Source: Cognaticolwellia beringensis (GTDB lineage Bacteria; Pseudomonadota; Gammaproteobacteria; Enterobacterales; Alteromonadaceae). From it: a DNA stretch of 64,000 bases. Both the position numbers and the translations under genes were made by a program. The DNA lies in contig NZ_CP020465.1 in assembly GCF_002076895.1 (NCBI RefSeq), forward strand, positions 1,178,001-1,242,000, in the 5' to 3' direction. The first letter of the stretch is position 1; every line of letters begins with the position of its first letter. This document shows positions 27,171 to 36,235 of this stretch, piece after piece. Under the pieces are notes generated by a model. That model saw nothing but the letters and a program-made list of their open reading frames with translations, ran no database searches and was not told the origin of the DNA.

Positions 27171-29170
27171 TGAAAGCGTTAAAAATACATTCAGATTATA
27201 CGCCAAGTGGTGATCAACCAACCGCAATCGCAAAACTGCTTGATGGTATTGAATCTGGCTTAGCGCATCAAACCTTATTAGGTGTAACTGGCTCAGGTAA
27301 AACTTATACCATCGCCAATGTTATTGAAAAGCTCAATCGTCCCACTATGATGCTAGCACCGAATAAAACCTTGGCCGCGCAATTATACGGTGAAATGAAG
27401 GATTTTTTTCCTGAGAATGCTGTAGAGTATTTCGTTTCTTATTACGATTACTATCAACCAGAAGCCTACGTACCCACTACAGACACTTTTATCGAGAAAG
27501 ATGCCTCTGTAAATGAACACATCGAACAAATGCGCCTATCGGCAACTAAGTCACTGTTGGAGCGAAAAGACGTCATTATAATCGCTTCTGTGTCGGCCAT
27601 TTACGGTTTGGGTGATCCAGACTCTTATTTAAAAATGATGTTGCATATCAGCGTTGGCGATATTATTAATCAACGCGATATTTTAAGACGCCTAGCCGAG
27701 TTGCAATACACCCGAAATGACGTGGCATTTCAACGTGCTACATATCGTGTGCGCGGTGATGTCATTGATGTTTTTCCAGCAGAATCAGACCGCATGGCCC
27801 TGCGCATTGAGTTATTTGATGAAGAAATTGAGCGCATTAGCGTATTTGACCCATTAACGGGGGCCGTTGAACGCACTGTTGCGCGGGTCACGGTGTATCC
27901 TAAAACCCATTACGCGACACCTCGTGAAAAAATATTGGCTGCCGTTGATAAAATAAAAATTGAATTAAAAGACAGATCTGCTCAACTAAAAGAAAACAAT
28001 AAACTCGTGGAAGAGCAGCGCATAGTGCAACGTACTCAATTCGATATTGAAATGATGACAGAGCTTGGTTATTGCTCAGGTATAGAGAACTACTCTCGCT
28101 ACTTATCAGGCCGTGGCCCAGGAGAAGCTCCACCGACATTGTTTGATTACTTGCCAAGCGATGGTTTGTTAATTATTGATGAGTCACACGTCACCGTGCC
28201 GCAAATTGGCGCTATGTATAAAGGTGACCGTTCACGTAAAGAAAATCTGGTTGAATATGGTTTTAGATTACCTTCAGCACTTGATAACCGACCAATGAAG
28301 TTTGAAGAGTTTGAAGCCTTATCGCCGCAAACCATTTATGTATCAGCAACGCCAAGTCATTATGAACTTGAAAAATCAGCCGGTGAAATTGCTGAGCAAG
28401 TTGTTCGCCCAACCGGATTACTCGATCCTCAAATAGAAGTACGTCCGGTTGAAACGCAAGTTGATGATCTACTTTCTGAAATTCGCAAACGCGTAAAAAT
28501 TGATGAAAGGGTATTAGCCACAACATTAACCAAACGTATGGCGGAAGATTTAACCGATTATTTAGACGAACATCAAATAAAAGCGCGCTACTTGCATTCA
28601 GATGTGGATACCGTTGAACGCGTAGAAATTATTCGAGATTTTCGTTTAGGCAAGTTCGACGTGCTAGTAGGAATTAACTTGCTGCGCGAAGGCTTAGACA
28701 TGCCAGAAGTGTCACTTGTGGCGATTTTAGATGCTGATAAAGAAGGTTTCTTGCGCTCAGAACGTTCACTTATTCAAACGATTGGCCGAGCAGCACGTAA
28801 CATTAACGGCAGAGCAATTCTTTATGCTGGACGCATTACCGGCTCAATGCGAAAAGCGATTGACGAAACTGACAGACGCCGTGCCAAACAGCATCAATAC
28901 AATCTCGATAACAATATTACCCCACGTGGTGTAAGACGTAATATTTCAGATGTTATGGACCTTGATGGTGGTAAAACTCGCGCGGCAGCAGCTTTAAAAG
29001 CGGCAGAGCCAGCGTCAGAGTACGAAACATTAACCACCAAACAAATTGACGTGAAAGTGCAAGAACTAGAAACGCAAATGTTTAACCATGCGCAAAATCT
29101 AGAGTTTGAATTAGCCGCATCAGTAAGAGATAAAATTAAACAATTACGCGATTTACAGCTGGTCACGTAA
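27170..29170 (+). CDS. uvrB: Excinuclease ABC subunit B (UvrB)
   Basis: UvrB verifies DNA damage and loads UvrC in nucleotide excision repair. The 666-residue protein is family-length. It has Walker A GVTGSGKT, the damage-probing beta-hairpin region [12 protein letters not shown], the box DESHVTVPQ, the helicase motif [20 protein letters not shown] with QTIGRAARN, and the C-terminal UVR helix pair that contacts UvrC. It is the second gene of the MATE-uvrB pair. Confidence 0.98.
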   Translation: MKALKIHSDYTPSGDQPTAIAKLLDGIESGLAHQTLLGVTGSGKTYTIANVIEKLNRPTMMLAPNKTLAAQLYGEMKDFFPENAVEYFVSYYDYYQPEAYVPTTDTFIEKDASVNEHIEQMRLSATKSLLERKDVIIIASVSAIYGLGDPDSYLKMMLHISVGDIINQRDILRRLAELQYTRNDVAFQRATYRVRGDVIDVFPAESDRMALRIELFDEEIERISVFDPLTGAVERTVARVTVYPKTHYATPREKILAAVDKIKIELKDRSAQLKENNKLVEEQRIVQRTQFDIEMMTELGYCSGIENYSRYLSGRGPGEAPPTLFDYLPSDGLLIIDESHVTVPQIGAMYKGDRSRKENLVEYGFRLPSALDNRPMKFEEFEALSPQTIYVSATPSHYELEKSAGEIAEQVVRPTGLLDPQIEVRPVETQVDDLLSEIRKRVKIDERVLATTLTKRMAEDLTDYLDEHQIKARYLHSDVDTVERVEIIRDFRLGKFDVLVGINLLREGLDMPEVSLVAILDADKEGFLRSERSLIQTIGRAARNINGRAILYAGRITGSMRKAIDETDRRRAKQHQYNLDNNITPRGVRRNISDVMDLDGGKTRAAAALKAAEPASEYETLTTKQIDVKVQELETQMFNHAQNLEFELAASVRDKIKQLRDLQLVT

Positions 29171-29246
29171 GATCAGAGTAAAGTGATTTAAAGATTGAAT
29201 AACCAAAAAATCAACCGCAGGCTAATGTAGCTCGATGTCGGCCTAT

Positions 29247-29402
29247 GTAGGTTGGACTTCAGTCCATCAAGTTAAATGAAATTTAACCCGCATTGAAATT
29301 TACCCTTAGCCAAATAATGACTAAAAAAAAACACCAAAAATGTTTGTAGACCCATCAGATAATTATCGTGTGTAGCGGTTGACGGACTAAAGTCCGACCT
29401 AC
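29247..29402. repeat. Palindromic-ended repeat element, family 2, copy 1
   Basis: A 156-bp element with left end GTAGGTTGGACTTCAGTCC and right end GGACTAAAGTCCGACCTAC. The ends are mutual inverted repeats. The interior includes AAGTTAAATGAAATTTAACC. It has the same architecture as family 1, with GGACT instead of GGGCT hairpins. Confidence 0.85.
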
Positions 29403-29606
29403 AAAAAAAACAATCACCTGCAGGCTCAAGTAGCTCGATGTAGGCCTATGTAGGTCTATGTAGGTTGGACTTCAGTCCATCAAGTTAAATGAAATTTAAC
29501 CCGCATTGAAATTTACCCTTAGCCAAATAATGACTAACAAAAAACACTTGAAATGTTTGTAGATCGATTGGATAATTTGCGTGTTTAGCGGTTGACGGAC
29601 TAAAGT

Positions 29607-30896
29607 CTGAGAGATCCCCACAAGTTTCTCAATATAAACTTTCATGAATCAGTGCCTTCATTGCACTGATTATCATCTTATCCGATATATAATACCGCTT
29701 ATGTTGTAGGATCCTTAGCGCTAAATACCCATAAGATAGCACACGCTTAGTTTTCACCGAGTTTGCTTGGAATTGCCGATGATAGCCTGCTGATTCCGCT
29801 GCCTTGCCTACACAATATAGATAAAATTGAACCATCATACTTAACAGTAAAATAACCTGCAGCCTTTCTACTGAACGGCTTAAACTACGAGACAAGCCTA
29901 AGCCATAGTATTCATTTTTACAGTCTCTAAAGGATTCTTCAATGGCCATTCTTCGTTTATACATATTCACTAAATGCTGCGGTTTAAATGTATTTCTAGG
30001 TAAATTAGATACTAAGAACCAAGGCTCTTTAGCTGACTTTGAACTCTTTATATTGGTTTTACATTTTGTGGTTACGCCCTTTCGATTAAGCTTATGGCGA
30101 TACATCTTTCGTCCTTTGAATAAGACACCACGACAAACAAATTGATGAGCCTTTGATAAGATTACGCCTTTGAGCTCACTTGCTATAGAGAGCGCAAGAT
30201 GGTGACATTTGCTCACATAATGCCAATCGCTTTCACCTTGACGTTGGCATTTTACAGTGCCTCTTGTCCTTGCAAGCCAGTACCATTGCTGAGCCTCGAT
30301 CGCTTTAAACCACGGGATTTTAAAGCCCGCATCCGTGCATATAATAGGCTGAATATCTTCAGGTAATATCTTTTTTAAATTAGCAATGAAGTTCAAGTGT
30401 ACTTGGTGGTTCGTGTGTTTACTTTCAGGATGAACTTCCTCATAGATCGTAACTGCACGTCCTCCAATAGAAATGGCGGCTCTGAGCATGACGAAGTTAT
30501 AGTTGTAGACGGTGGACCAGTCCACATGAATAAGTGGGTGGGGTGTCGTAATAAACAGCCGTGCAATGTCCTGGTAAAATGACTGCCTATTCTGATATAA
30601 AGGCTGACTCCCAAGCAGTCTATCGATACGTTTTATCGCGTGTTTTTCTGATTTACCCTGCAAGCTAGCAGCGTGTCTTCCCATCGAGGTTAAGGTCAAT
30701 GCCGCACCATTGATGAGACTATCAGCAGCAGTAAAAAGAGATTTTGTAATTCTAGGATCTAAAGTGTTTGAATCAAAGGTGAATAAGTCTGATAATGAAG
30801 GCATAGCGCTTGTATTTGGTATATTTGTTTTTTGTGGTGATTAACATTTTACCAGATATCAAGCGCTTACTTCTTAAACTTGTGGGGATTCCTCAG
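29607..30896 (-). mobile_element. IS4-family (IS10 group) insertion sequence, about 1.29 kb
   Basis: The ends are imperfect inverted repeats: CTGAGAGATCCCCACAAG at the left and, on the other strand, CTGAGGAATCCCCACAAG at the right. The left one is close to the end of IS10. The direct repeat ACTAAAGT flanks the element (29599-29606 and 30897-30904), extending to 9 bp if the terminal C is counted. One intact transposase gene fills the element, and the structure looks recent and possibly active. Confidence 0.93.
29629..30804 (-). CDS. IS4-family (IS10-like) transposase
   Basis: The 391-residue protein has the DDE arrangement of IS10 transposase: HVDWSTVYNY for the first Asp, CTDAGFKIPWFKAIE for the second, and RRMAIEESFRDCKNEYYGLG for the YREK-type Glu region. 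The N-terminal HAIKRIDRLLGS segment is also IS10-like. It catalyses cut-and-paste transposition. The frame is complete and ends 22 bp from the IS edge. Confidence 0.95.
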   Translation of the reverse strand: MPSLSDLFTFDSNTLDPRITKSLFTAADSLINGAALTLTSMGRHAASLQGKSEKHAIKRIDRLLGSQPLYQNRQSFYQDIARLFITTPHPLIHVDWSTVYNYNFVMLRAAISIGGRAVTIYEEVHPESKHTNHQVHLNFIANLKKILPEDIQPIICTDAGFKIPWFKAIEAQQWYWLARTRGTVKCQRQGESDWHYVSKCHHLALSIASELKGVILSKAHQFVCRGVLFKGRKMYRHKLNRKGVTTKCKTNIKSSKSAKEPWFLVSNLPRNTFKPQHLVNMYKRRMAIEESFRDCKNEYYGLGLSRSLSRSVERLQVILLLSMMVQFYLYCVGKAAESAGYHRQFQANSVKTKRVLSYGYLALRILQHKRYYISDKMIISAMKALIHESLY

Positions 30897-30957
30897 ACTA
30901 AAGTCCGACCTACAAAAACAATCACTCGCAGGCAAATTTAGGCTACTGTAGCTCGAT

Positions 30958-31114
30958 GTAGGTTGGACTTCAGTCCATCAAGTTAAATGAAATTTAACCC
31001 GCATTGAAATTTAACCCTTAGCCAAATAATGACTAACAAAAAACGCCTGAAATGTTTGTAGAACGATTGGATAATTAGCGTGTTTTGTGGTTGACGGACT
31101 AAAGTCCGACTTAC
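30958..31114. repeat. Palindromic-ended repeat element, family 2, copy 3
   Basis: A 157-bp copy with the same GTAGGTTGGACTTCAGTCC left end. Its right end reads CCGACTTAC, one base off the usual CCGACCTAC. Confidence 0.85.
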
Positions 31115-31161
31115 AAAAAAAACAATCACTCGCAGGCTCATGTAGCTCGATGTAGGCCTAT

Positions 31162-31317
31162 GTAGGTTGGACTTCAGTCCATCAAGTTAAATGAAATTTA
31201 ACCCGCATTGAAATTTACCCTTAGCCAAATAATGACTAACAAAAAACGCCTGAAATGTTTGTAGACCCATTAGATTATTAGCTTGTTTAGCGGTTGACGG
31301 ACTAAAGTCCGACCTAC
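31162..31317. repeat. Palindromic-ended repeat element, family 2, copy 4
   Basis: A 156-bp copy close to copy 1, ending 32 bp before the glutathione peroxidase stop codon. The spacers between copies share the words CAATCACTCGCAGGC and GTAGCTCGATGTAGG, so the array grew as a larger unit. Confidence 0.85.
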
Positions 31318-31349
31318 AAAAAATAAAATAGCTTAAACCATTCAATCCA

Positions 31350-31832
31350 CTAAAGTATCGCTGAAATATCACTAGCAATATCGGCTGGTTTGGTCGTTGG
31401 GCTATAACGTTTTATCACTTTCCCTTGGCGATTGACCAAAAATTTTGTGAAATTCCATTTAATGCTTTTACTGCCCAAAATGCCTGGAGCTTCACTTTTC
31501 AAATGCTCAAATAAAGGGTGGGTGCTTTCGCCATTAACTTCTATTTTACTAAAAAGCTCAAATGAAATATTAAAGTTAAGATCACAAAAATCTTTAATTT
31601 CATTGTTGTCACCTTTCTCTTGTTTACCAAATTGATTACAAGGAAAAGCCAGTACTGCTAATCCTTGGTCTTTGAATTGCTTGTATAAGTCTTCTAACCC
31701 TGCATATTGTGGGGTAAAACCGCATGCGCTAGCCGTATTAACCACCAGCATTACTTTACCTTGATAAGTAGATAGCGCTACAGGCTCGCCGACATTGTTA
31801 TTAGCACTAAACTGATAAATGTTGTTATTCAT
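31350..31832 (-). CDS. Glutathione peroxidase family protein
   Basis: A 160-residue thioredoxin-fold peroxidase. The peroxidatic Cys lies in NTASACGFTPQYAGLE, the second motif is LAFPCNQFGKQEKGDN, and the conserved WNFTKFLVNRQGKV contains the Trp and Asn of the catalytic tetrad. The catalytic residue is Cys rather than selenocysteine, as in BtuE-type bacterial enzymes, which often use thioredoxin. It reduces hydrogen or lipid peroxides and is probably cytoplasmic. It is monocistronic. Confidence 0.93.
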   Translation of the reverse strand: MNNNIYQFSANNNVGEPVALSTYQGKVMLVVNTASACGFTPQYAGLEDLYKQFKDQGLAVLAFPCNQFGKQEKGDNNEIKDFCDLNFNISFELFSKIEVNGESTHPLFEHLKSEAPGILGSKSIKWNFTKFLVNRQGKVIKRYSPTTKPADIASDISAIL

Positions 31833-32306
31833 AAAAGCCCTTAAAGCAGGATTAATTGTGCATAAATTTGCGACAATTTAACTCCAAACAAAGTAAGTGT
31901 TTTTTACCCTAAATGCAAAAATAAATCAGCGAAAATATATTAAACAAACTTTCACACTAGCATCTATTAAAATATGGCTAATTTTATTAACATAGAGCGC
32001 ATAAAACGCAATGCGATGCCGCAGGTTAATAAACACTGTTAAGCACGGCCTACAAACAAGAAAATAACAATGGCGACAACTCATTAATTAGCAATTTGGT
32101 GTGATATCTGCACAGAATTATTAGCATGATTATGAACAAGCTTAAACTAAAATAATTCAAGCTGAATTAATTTAAAGCAAGTTGAATTAAAAAACTGTAG
32201 CAGAATTAAATGCAGAGTTGAGTGTAGAGTTGAATACACAGTTTAATGCAGACTTTCCCAAAATTTAAATCGTTTAAACAAAATTAAAATAAGGTATATA
32301 ATTTCC
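31833..32306. other. Intergenic region, no gene
   Basis: These 474 bp of AT-rich DNA separate divergent genes. Around 32155-32255 there is a loose repetition of GAATTAA and GTTGAAT words, too degenerate to define a unit. I see no RNA gene or supported reading frame. Confidence 0.4.
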
Positions 32307-32672
32307 ATGAATAATATTGAAAACAGTAGTTTAGATGACTTGCTCACGAGCATTAAACAAGCGAAACACCCGATAGAGTTCCCCCAAGTCATGCAAGTTA
32401 TTGCCGACAATTATCAATATCAACCTACAACGTTTACCAATGGTGAACTTGTTAATGACAGCGGTACTAATGAAGGCTCTTGTAAAATATTTTACTTTGC
32501 CCAGTTAAATAATTTAAACCCACAACAAACGCTCGCTTGTTTCGGGCGCTATTTTCGAGAAGATGTTTTAGATAACCCTACGGGTAATGATCACCAAAAC
32601 ATTCGAAATTTCATGCAAACTGGCTGGCAGGGTATTGAATTTAAATCAGTTGCTTTATCACCGATAAAATAA
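32307..32672 (+). CDS. HopJ type III effector-like family protein
   Basis: A 121-residue soluble protein with the HopJ-family core: FPQVMQVIADNYQYQPTTF, a central GSCKIFYFAQLNNL, and CFGRYFREDVL with GNDHQNIRNFMQTGW. The family name comes from a Pseudomonas syringae effector, but homologues are common in marine bacteria without type III secretion. Nothing here suggests secretion. The role is unknown. It is followed 84 bp later by a dehydrogenase gene on the same strand. Confidence 0.85.
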   Translation: MNNIENSSLDDLLTSIKQAKHPIEFPQVMQVIADNYQYQPTTFTNGELVNDSGTNEGSCKIFYFAQLNNLNPQQTLACFGRYFREDVLDNPTGNDHQNIRNFMQTGWQGIEFKSVALSPIK

Positions 32673-32756
32673 GTAACAATAGCGCAAGCTATGCTGTACT
32701 AACTTCAACTAAATATCAGGTATTAATCAACTTGGTATTACATAAGGATTCGTTCG

Positions 32757-33620
32757 ATGAAAGTAGCATTTATTGGTTTAGGCGTTATGGGATACCCCAT
32801 GGCAGGGCATTTACAAAAAGCCGGGCACGAGGTTTGTGTTTTTAACCGTAGCCAAGCAAAAGCGGATAAATGGCAGGCCGAATTTTCGGGTACTAGTGCT
32901 AAAACACCGGCACTTGCCGCGAAAGATTGTGAAATAGTGTTTTGTTGCGTAGGTAACGATGACGATCTTCGTCAAGTGGTATTAGGTGAAAACGGCATAT
33001 TAGCAGGTATGCCCAAGGGCAGTATTTTAGTTGATCATACCACCGCATCGGCAGAAGTTGCTGTAGAGCTTGCTGGTATTGCTGCAAGCCAAGAACAATA
33101 CTTTTTAGACGCCCCCGTTTCTGGTGGACAAGCTGGCGCAGAAAATGGTGTGCTAACAGTCATGGTTGGTGGTGACGAAACTATTTTTAATAAAGCTGAG
33201 CCAGTTATGGCTGCATTCGCTAGATTTAGTCAATTAATGGGGCCCGTTGGCTCAGGGCAATTAGCTAAAATGGTAAACCAAATTTGTTTCGTTAATACCG
33301 TACAAGGCTTGGCTGAGGGATTAAACTTCGCCCAAAAAGCGGGATTAAACATTGATAAACTGCTAGATACTATCGGCAAAGGCGCTGCAGGCTCTTGGCA
33401 AATGGATAACCGTGGTAAAACAATGTGTGCACGAGAATTTGACTTTGGCTTCGCTGTTGACTGGGTAAGAAAAGACCTTGCTATTGCGTTTGCAGAGGCT
33501 GAAAAACTAGGTGCAGATTTAACCGTGACTAAACAGCTCGATGGCTACTATAAAGAAATTCAAGAAAATGGTGGCAACCGTTGGGACACTTCAAGCTTAA
33601 TAAGTCGCTTTAAAAAGTAA
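32757..33620 (+). CDS. NAD(P)-dependent beta-hydroxyacid dehydrogenase
   Basis: The 287-residue enzyme belongs to the 3-hydroxyisobutyrate dehydrogenase family. It has an N-terminal Rossmann motif FIGLGVMGYPMAGHLQKAG, the substrate-binding signature FLDAPVSGGQAGAENG, and the catalytic Lys in GQLAKMVNQICF. Members oxidise or reduce short beta-hydroxyacids such as 3-hydroxyisobutyrate, tartronate semialdehyde or succinic semialdehyde. No pathway genes are adjacent, so the substrate is open. Confidence 0.88.
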   Translation: MKVAFIGLGVMGYPMAGHLQKAGHEVCVFNRSQAKADKWQAEFSGTSAKTPALAAKDCEIVFCCVGNDDDLRQVVLGENGILAGMPKGSILVDHTTASAEVAVELAGIAASQEQYFLDAPVSGGQAGAENGVLTVMVGGDETIFNKAEPVMAAFARFSQLMGPVGSGQLAKMVNQICFVNTVQGLAEGLNFAQKAGLNIDKLLDTIGKGAAGSWQMDNRGKTMCAREFDFGFAVDWVRKDLAIAFAEAEKLGADLTVTKQLDGYYKEIQENGGNRWDTSSLISRFKK

Positions 33621-33724
33621 AACGTTAACGATGTATTACTTTTCACTTTATCATTTTGTAGCTGAATAGCAGTATCCAAGCTATTGTAAACTAGCCGACT
33701 TAATGTAAATAAGTCGGCATTATG

Positions 33725-35200
33725 TTAATTTTGCACATACTCATATAATGCTTTAAGTACCGACATTTTACTTTGATTTTGTTCATGTTGGTGCGCTAAG
33801 TCTTCAATTTTTATCATAAACTCATCAACACTCAATAACCCTTTTTTACCATGCTGAAGACGATTTTGACAATGCGCTTGCCACTTTTGTTGTTCGCTAT
33901 CATTTAAGGTATAAGGAAAATTACGCGCTCGATAACTAAATAACAGCGTGTTTAATCTCTCATCTTGAAACTGAAAAGGATGCGTACCTAATTGCTCTGG
34001 CGCTAGTTGATGCAATATATCCATTTGCGCTTTATCGCTATGCGAGAAGAACTTGCCACCATAAAGTGCAAACTCAGCTTCTACAGGTTCATCACCAAAG
34101 TCACTTTCAGCAAAAACATCGGTTAATTTATCTCTAAGCTCAGTATATTGCTTAAGCCTTTTTAAGTTCTCAAGGCAAAGCTCGCGAGGAATAGCCAAAC
34201 GTTCAGCATTTTCAGGTAACAGTGTTTTTGCTGGCGCGACTATAGGGCATTTATTTAAGTGTATTAACTTAATCGGGATCGGTAATTCGCCTTCGTCTAA
34301 TTCATCAAAACGGGTATATAAACGCGCTTTAATCTCTTCACTCGAAAGCTCAAATAACGGCGTAGGATCTCGCGCTAAATCGACTGCAATAACGGCATTT
34401 TTATTAATCGGATGATAACAAACTGGCGCAAACCAACTTGTGCAGCCATGAACAGAAGACACTTTGCTAGAGGTATGCACAACGGGCGTCATGTTATAAA
34501 CATCAATTAACTCAGCTACTTGCTTCTTATTTTTCAAATTAAAAATAAAGTCGTATAACTTTGGCTGTTTTTCTTTAATCAGTTTTGCCATCGCAATAGT
34601 GGCATAAACATCACTCATGGCGTCATGCGCCGCTTCATGACTAATACCATTAGCTTCTGTCAGCAGTTCTAAACGAAAACTCACCACTTGTTCACCATCG
34701 CGCTCAACCGTTGGCCATTCAATACCTTCAGGGCGCAGAGCATAGCAAGCACGCACCATATCAATAATATCCCAACGACTATTACCATTTTGCCATTCGC
34801 GCGCATAAGGGTCGTAAAAGTTACGATAAAGTAAATAACGGGTCACTTCATCGTCAAATCGAATACTGTTATAACCTGCAACACAAGTATCAGGCTGAGA
34901 AAATAAACCATGAATACGATCAGCAAACTCAGCTTCAGTTAAACCCTCGCGTAAGGCTTTTTGCGGCGTAATACCGGTCACTAAACAGGCTTCTGGTTGT
35001 GGTAAATAATCTTGCGGTGGCTGACAATAAAACATCTCCGGCTCACCAATAATGTTTAAATCAAGATCGGTGCGAATGCCAGCAAACTGGGAAGGTTTAT
35101 CAAATTTTGGTGAAATGCCCCAGGTTTCATAATCGTGCCAGAGAATAGTCGCTTGATGTTCAGTGTTTTGAGCAGAAGAGTTAGGTTTCATTTTATCCAT
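33725..35200 (-). CDS. sbcB: Exodeoxyribonuclease I (SbcB)
   Basis: Exonuclease I degrades single-stranded DNA 3' to 5' in repair and recombination. The protein (about 491 residues) has the DEDD exonuclease residues in ILWHDYETWG, AGYNSIRFDDEVTRY and ISHEAAHDAMSDVYAT. The SH3-like and C-terminal helical regions expected for ExoI follow. I set the start at the ATG at 35200. A TTG at 35209 and an ATG at 35191 are also in frame, and none has a clear ribosome site. Confidence 0.95.
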   Translation of the reverse strand: MDKMKPNSSAQNTEHQATILWHDYETWGISPKFDKPSQFAGIRTDLDLNIIGEPEMFYCQPPQDYLPQPEACLVTGITPQKALREGLTEAEFADRIHGLFSQPDTCVAGYNSIRFDDEVTRYLLYRNFYDPYAREWQNGNSRWDIIDMVRACYALRPEGIEWPTVERDGEQVVSFRLELLTEANGISHEAAHDAMSDVYATIAMAKLIKEKQPKLYDFIFNLKNKKQVAELIDVYNMTPVVHTSSKVSSVHGCTSWFAPVCYHPINKNAVIAVDLARDPTPLFELSSEEIKARLYTRFDELDEGELPIPIKLIHLNKCPIVAPAKTLLPENAERLAIPRELCLENLKRLKQYTELRDKLTDVFAESDFGDEPVEAEFALYGGKFFSHSDKAQMDILHQLAPEQLGTHPFQFQDERLNTLLFSYRARNFPYTLNDSEQQKWQAHCQNRLQHGKKGLLSVDEFMIKIEDLAHQHEQNQSKMSVLKALYEYVQN

Positions 35201-35332
35201 GTAAAACAACTTGTAGTTTTATTTTAAATATAGCTAAAGATTTCAAGCTATTGGTAAGCTAGAAGGTCAAGCTACTTTATTGCTCTGACTTTAGCACAGG
35301 CAAGGGATAAAATCCTACAAAAAGGGCGGTTG

Positions 35333-35974
35333 TTAAAAGCGGTTAAATTGCCTTTCGCACGGGATACCGTCTCTGTCACCATCCATTTTAGTATTGGGGC
35401 AATTTTGAAGAAAATACTTCGCCTCATCATAAGATGACATTTGACTACAGTGCTGTCGTCCATCACAAGAAAAACTAGGTTTAGGTTTTGTTACTTGCCG
35501 TGGTGGAATAGTTTCTGTTATTGGTGCTTTATATTGCTGTTGTGGCATAGTTTCTTTTATTGGTGCTGTATATTGCCCTGCTGGAATGGCTTCTGTTACT
35601 GGAGCTTTATATTGCTGTGTTGGTACCTGCTGGGTTTTTATGTTTAAACGTTGATATGCAAAAGTAGATATCCCTATTACTGCAAATAATAAGAAAATTT
35701 TGCTTTTTGACTTAGGTGAGGTTTTATAAACGCGGTGACTTTTTTGTTTTAAGGCTGTAGTTGCAACACCTTCAATACGGCAGTTAACGGCTCTACTTTT
35801 GCCATTTGATTGTTGTTCTACCTCAAAGTAAATGTAGTCACCAACCTTAGGCTTTCTACTCATATTATTTAAGCTAGAAATGTGGATAAAGGTGTCTTGT
35901 TTTAACTCTGGAGACTCAATAAAGCCAAAACCTTTATTATCAATCCAGTTTTTTAATTGCCCTTTGTGCATCAC
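35333..35974 (-). CDS. Cold-shock domain / membrane / excalibur-domain fusion protein
   Basis: Three parts are visible in 213 residues. Residues 1-70 are a cold-shock (OB-fold) domain with the RNA-binding motifs KGFGFI and TFIHIS. A basic linker and a membrane helix (KIFLLFAVIGISTFAYQ) follow, then a Pro-rich linker with about three copies of a 14-residue repeat of the type QYKAPVTEAIP. The C-terminal 40 residues are an excalibur calcium-binding domain (DGDRDGIPCE). The topology implies a cytoplasmic nucleic-acid binder tethered to a periplasmic calcium domain. Function is unknown. Confidence 0.85.
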   Translation of the reverse strand: MMHKGQLKNWIDNKGFGFIESPELKQDTFIHISSLNNMSRKPKVGDYIYFEVEQQSNGKSRAVNCRIEGVATTALKQKSHRVYKTSPKSKSKIFLLFAVIGISTFAYQRLNIKTQQVPTQQYKAPVTEAIPAGQYTAPIKETMPQQQYKAPITETIPPRQVTKPKPSFSCDGRQHCSQMSSYDEAKYFLQNCPNTKMDGDRDGIPCERQFNRF

Positions 35975-36086
35975 AGCTCCTTTGTTGATGTCAGCGTAAA
36001 AAGTGTTTTAATTCTATGGCAATATTACTTAATAACAAAGCATCACTTGGCATTATATTATTATTTATTCGAGCGATAAAACACAA

Positions 36087-36117
36087 AAAGGCATTATCAA
36101 TTGTTGATAATGCCTTT
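36087..36117 (-). terminator. Terminator after the PL7 lyase gene
   Basis: A perfect 14-bp stem (AAAGGCATTATCAA and its complement) with a 3-nt loop lies about 120 bp past the lyase stop. On the minus strand TTTTTGTG continues the stem, as expected for factor-independent termination. Confidence 0.75.
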
Positions 36118-36235
36118 GTTAATATGCACTCTAGTGCTGAAATACAGATATTATTTTTACTTAAACTTGATATCGATACAGTAATAAATCCTATCAATAT
36201 TTAAAGCGCTAATATCGGTTTATGTTCAGCAAACT

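Larger units (their letters stand above)
29460..30913. repeat. Palindromic-ended repeat element, family 2, copy 2, split by an IS
   Basis: The left part is 29460-29606 and the right part 30905-30913, and together they make a 156-bp element. The break falls inside the right-end hairpin GGACTAAAGTCC, where an IS10-like element has inserted. Removing the IS and one target repeat restores the family sequence. Confidence 0.88.

Noticed and set aside
29247..31317. Possible CRISPR array after uvrB
   Set aside because: Units are about 156 bp with conserved interiors and shared inter-unit sequence. They are dispersed elements.
35441..35647. Frame rich in Cys and Trp antisense to the excalibur protein
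   Set aside because: It is the complement of the Pro-rich repeat linker of a well-supported gene.
35991..36204. Two overlapping short frames on opposite strands
   Set aside because: They span the perfect hairpin terminator and mirror each other. Neither has codon use or a start site that supports a gene.
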